Part shown: positions 62,042 through 64,000 of the stretch, piece by piece
Layout: each line of letters starts with the position of its first letter
Position numbering within the stretch: the first letter of the stretch is position 1
From: Palsa-506 sp963755815
GTDB lineage: Bacteria > Actinomycetota > Actinomycetes > Streptosporangiales > Streptosporangiaceae
Direction of reading: 5' to 3'
DNA: 64,000 nt
Assembly: GCA_963755815.1 (NCBI GenBank)
Contig: CAVWLF010000003.1
Location: forward strand, 434,001-498,000
The notes under the pieces: model-generated
Told to the model about the DNA's origin: nothing
Seen by the model: the letters and a program-made list of their open reading frames with translations, nothing else
The model's database searches: none
Position numbers and translations under genes: made by a program

Positions 62042-64000
62042 ATGTCTCGACGATTCGTCGCTTCGGGCGGAATCCTCCGGGCGACCGCCGCCGCTGCGGT
62101 CGCCGGGCTCGTTGTGGCTGGCGGCATGGTGGTCCCGCAATCGGCCGTGGCCGGCGTAGCCCGGGCGGCAAATGCGTCGGTTCGCCATAGCCCTCCTGAG
62201 TGCCGGTCCGGGCAGCTGCGCATTAGCATCCCGGTTGCTATTCGGCAGGACCCTTTTGAAGGAATGGGAAATCGGGCCTGGAACATACTGCTGCGCAATG
62301 TTAGTGCGTCCTCATGCTGGCTTCGGGGCTGGCCGCAAATCGCCGTCCGCCGTCCCTCCGGGCGGCCGGTGGCGACCAAGGTCAGTGACGTGAAATTCAG
62401 CAACCTTGGCCCGGTAAAGGCCCGGCGGATCATCATCCGCCGCGGCCGCAGCGCCGTTGTCACGGCCACCGGCGCCGCGGCCGCGCATGGGTGTGTCTCG
62501 GCGTGGACGCTCCGGCTGACCCTGCCCGGCGCCAGCCGGGCGGTGCTGGTCCGGGCGCCGGCCAGGCTCCGGCCGTGCGTGGGCGGGCACCTCCAGCTGT
62601 CCCCCGTCTATCCGGAAAGCACCCTGACCAGGGCGGTCCAGGCCCTGAAAGTCTCGGCCATCCAGTCACCGATCCGCCGGGCGAAGGGCAAGTATCCGCG
62701 CGGATGCAAGCCCGCGGATGTCCGGGCCAGAGCCACCTCCGCGGTGTCCGGGCGGGCCGGGACGATTGTCGTGCTCCGGCTGCACACCAGGAACTCCGGA
62801 TGCGCTCTGGTCGAAAGCTGGCCGACGGTCCGGCTGCACGAGACAGCGGGCGCCAGCCCGGTGGCCAAGGCCATCACCGATCCCCCGGCCACCCGCGCGG
62901 CCAGCCGCGTGCTGACCAGCTACCGTCAGGGCGGCGCACGGCGCACGGTCCTGTCGCTGCACTCAGCGCACGGGGCGTCGATCGCGCTGGTGGCGGGCCG
63001 GCAGTCGTCGTGCCGGGCGCTGACCGCGGTGACGATCTACCCGTCCGCCATCGCGGTCGGCGCCGGGCTGAAGGTCACGCTGGCCCGGCCACTGCGGATC
63101 TGCGGCCAGCCGCGGATCCTGCCCTTCCTCCCGGACGGCCGGAAGGCGCTGACGGTCGCCCGCGGGGCGCTGGCCGCGGCCAGGTCGGGTGCGTCCGCAG
63201 CCCGTTCCGGCCAATGGTGGCGCGGCACGGACAGCGCCTTCCCGGACGCATGCGGCAGCTCGGGTCCCGTTCCGCGAACCGAGGGGCGATTGCAGCAATG
63301 GCACGGCCGGCCGGTACGGCGCGTACATCGGGCAAGTGGGATCCTTCCAGCGCTGGCACGGCTGCGGTGGCGGCCTGAACTGGCTGCAGGGCAATTACAA
63401 CGCCGCCCAGGCCAACGCCGCCGCCGGTGACGGTCTCGGTGCCGCCGCCTACTGGTTCGCGGCCGGGCCCGGCCGCGAACCCGGCTACGACCGCAGCGCG
63501 CCGAAGGCGCGCGCCTGGGGCGCGGCCCAGGCGCGGCGGGTCGTCTCGACCGACCTCGGCGACGTCTTTTCTTTCCCGTACGTCGTCATGGATGTCGAGA
63601 ACAACGGCGCCCCTCCGGACAACAACGGCTGGAACACCGTCTGGGACGGGCCGTGCGGTGGCACGGTGGAGCGCGGTTTCGTCCCCCCGCGCCTGGACCG
63701 CGCGACGGTGAGCGGGTTCCTGGCCTATATTTCCGCCAACACCAGCTACTTCCCGGCGGTCTACAGCGCGGGCGGCATTGGGTATGGTTCGTGGGGCGGG
63801 ATCTTCGGCCGCGCGAAGCTGTCCGGCACGGCAGAGTGGACTTACGTGAACGAAACAAGCCGCGTCGGCAGGTTCCCGCGCGGGTGGTGGGTGCCGGGTG
63901 CGCGCCCGCTCTTCTTCGGCGGCGCATCCTCGGACTGCAAGCTGCTCTGGCAATGGTCCGGCGGCAACGGCGTGCTCAATAGGTTCGGCGGCGATCTTGA
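62042..64000 (+). CDS. Secreted DUF4232-DUF1906-like protein, frameshifted near 63310, 3'-incomplete
   Basis: From ATG 62042 (strong GGAGG). A signal peptide (MSRRFVASGG... AGVARA, with a twin-arginine-like SRRF) is followed by two DUF4232-style domains (CWLRGWPQIAV; CALVESWPTVRL). The first frame continues to LQQWHGR and then loses sense. One frame over the protein runs on as YGAYIGQVGSFQRWHGCGGG, YVVMDVENNGAPPDNNGW and AEWTYVNETS to the window end. This second part resembles Rv2525c/DUF1906 glycoside-hydrolase-like domains. Removing one base in GGCCGGCC (63305-63314) joins them. It is likely a cell-wall-associated protein. Confidence 0.72.

Noticed and set aside
1..64000. Prophage, integrative element, IS element or tRNA-associated insertion
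   Set aside because: No integrase, transposase, terminal repeats or tRNA gene was seen; accessory segments are defined only by gene content and broken neighbours.

Overview
The window is a very GC-rich chromosomal segment of an actinobacterium. Evidence: many GTG starts, four-base ATGA/GTGA gene overlaps, LuxR-type regulators, a groES-groEL operon with a His-rich GroEL tail, a SigD/ShbA-like sigma factor beside guaB and guaB3, and an acyl-CoA carboxylase with a small epsilon subunit. The order acpS, nnr, alr, hydrolase, tsaE, tsaB, rimI, tsaD, groES, groEL, sigma factor, guaB, guaB3 matches the Streptomyces-type core arrangement. The family or genus cannot be fixed from the sequence alone.

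1-16.1 kb is an accessory cell-surface polysaccharide locus, cut by the left edge. It holds three polysaccharide-deacetylase-fold proteins (one lacking its metal-binding histidines), a nucleotide-sugar dehydrogenase, two GT4 glycosyltransferases (one frameshifted), a hyaluronan-synthase-like GT2, a membrane-anchored jelly-roll protein and two paralogous orphan LuxR regulators with unusual receiver domains. The large secreted deacetylase contains 777-bp tandem repeats that look identical in DNA. A degenerate 22-bp tandem array (12729-12918) lies in the divergent intergenic region upstream of the first regulator.

16.2-27.3 kb is mostly housekeeping: acpS, nnr, an S9 peptidase, alr, and the tRNA t6A genes tsaE, tsaB and tsaD with rimI. 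27.4-32.8 kb is an insertion in this conserved order: a 5'-truncated FtsX-family permease, then an intracellular subtilase paired with a GHSFG serine hydrolase. 33.0-41.9 kb carries the HrcA/CIRCE-controlled groES-groEL operon, the sigma gene, guaB, guaB3, glpD and trpS.

41.9-52.4 kb holds a D-Ala-D-Ala carboxypeptidase, a gene fragment, an acyl-CoA mutase large subunit, a YbdK-type ligase, an M20 amidohydrolase, a split transketolase, a gamma-glutamylcyclotransferase-like protein and an LpdA-type flavoprotein. 52.4-57.7 kb (minus strand) is a propionyl/acetyl-CoA carboxylase operon (beta, NYN-domain protein, epsilon, alpha-BCCP, DUF5313-like), facing the biotin ligase gene birA. The right end has a PH-domain protein, an enoyl-CoA hydratase and secreted proteins, the last one running off the window.

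At least five genes, including the normally important sigma factor, are interrupted by one-base frameshifts in GGC/GGCC-rich tracts. This pattern looks more like indel errors in the assembly than like gene decay. True decay is better supported for the permease, the membrane glycosyltransferase remnant at 57.6-58.5 kb and the fragment at 43.1-43.5 kb. No tRNA, rRNA, CRISPR array, insertion sequence or prophage was recognised.
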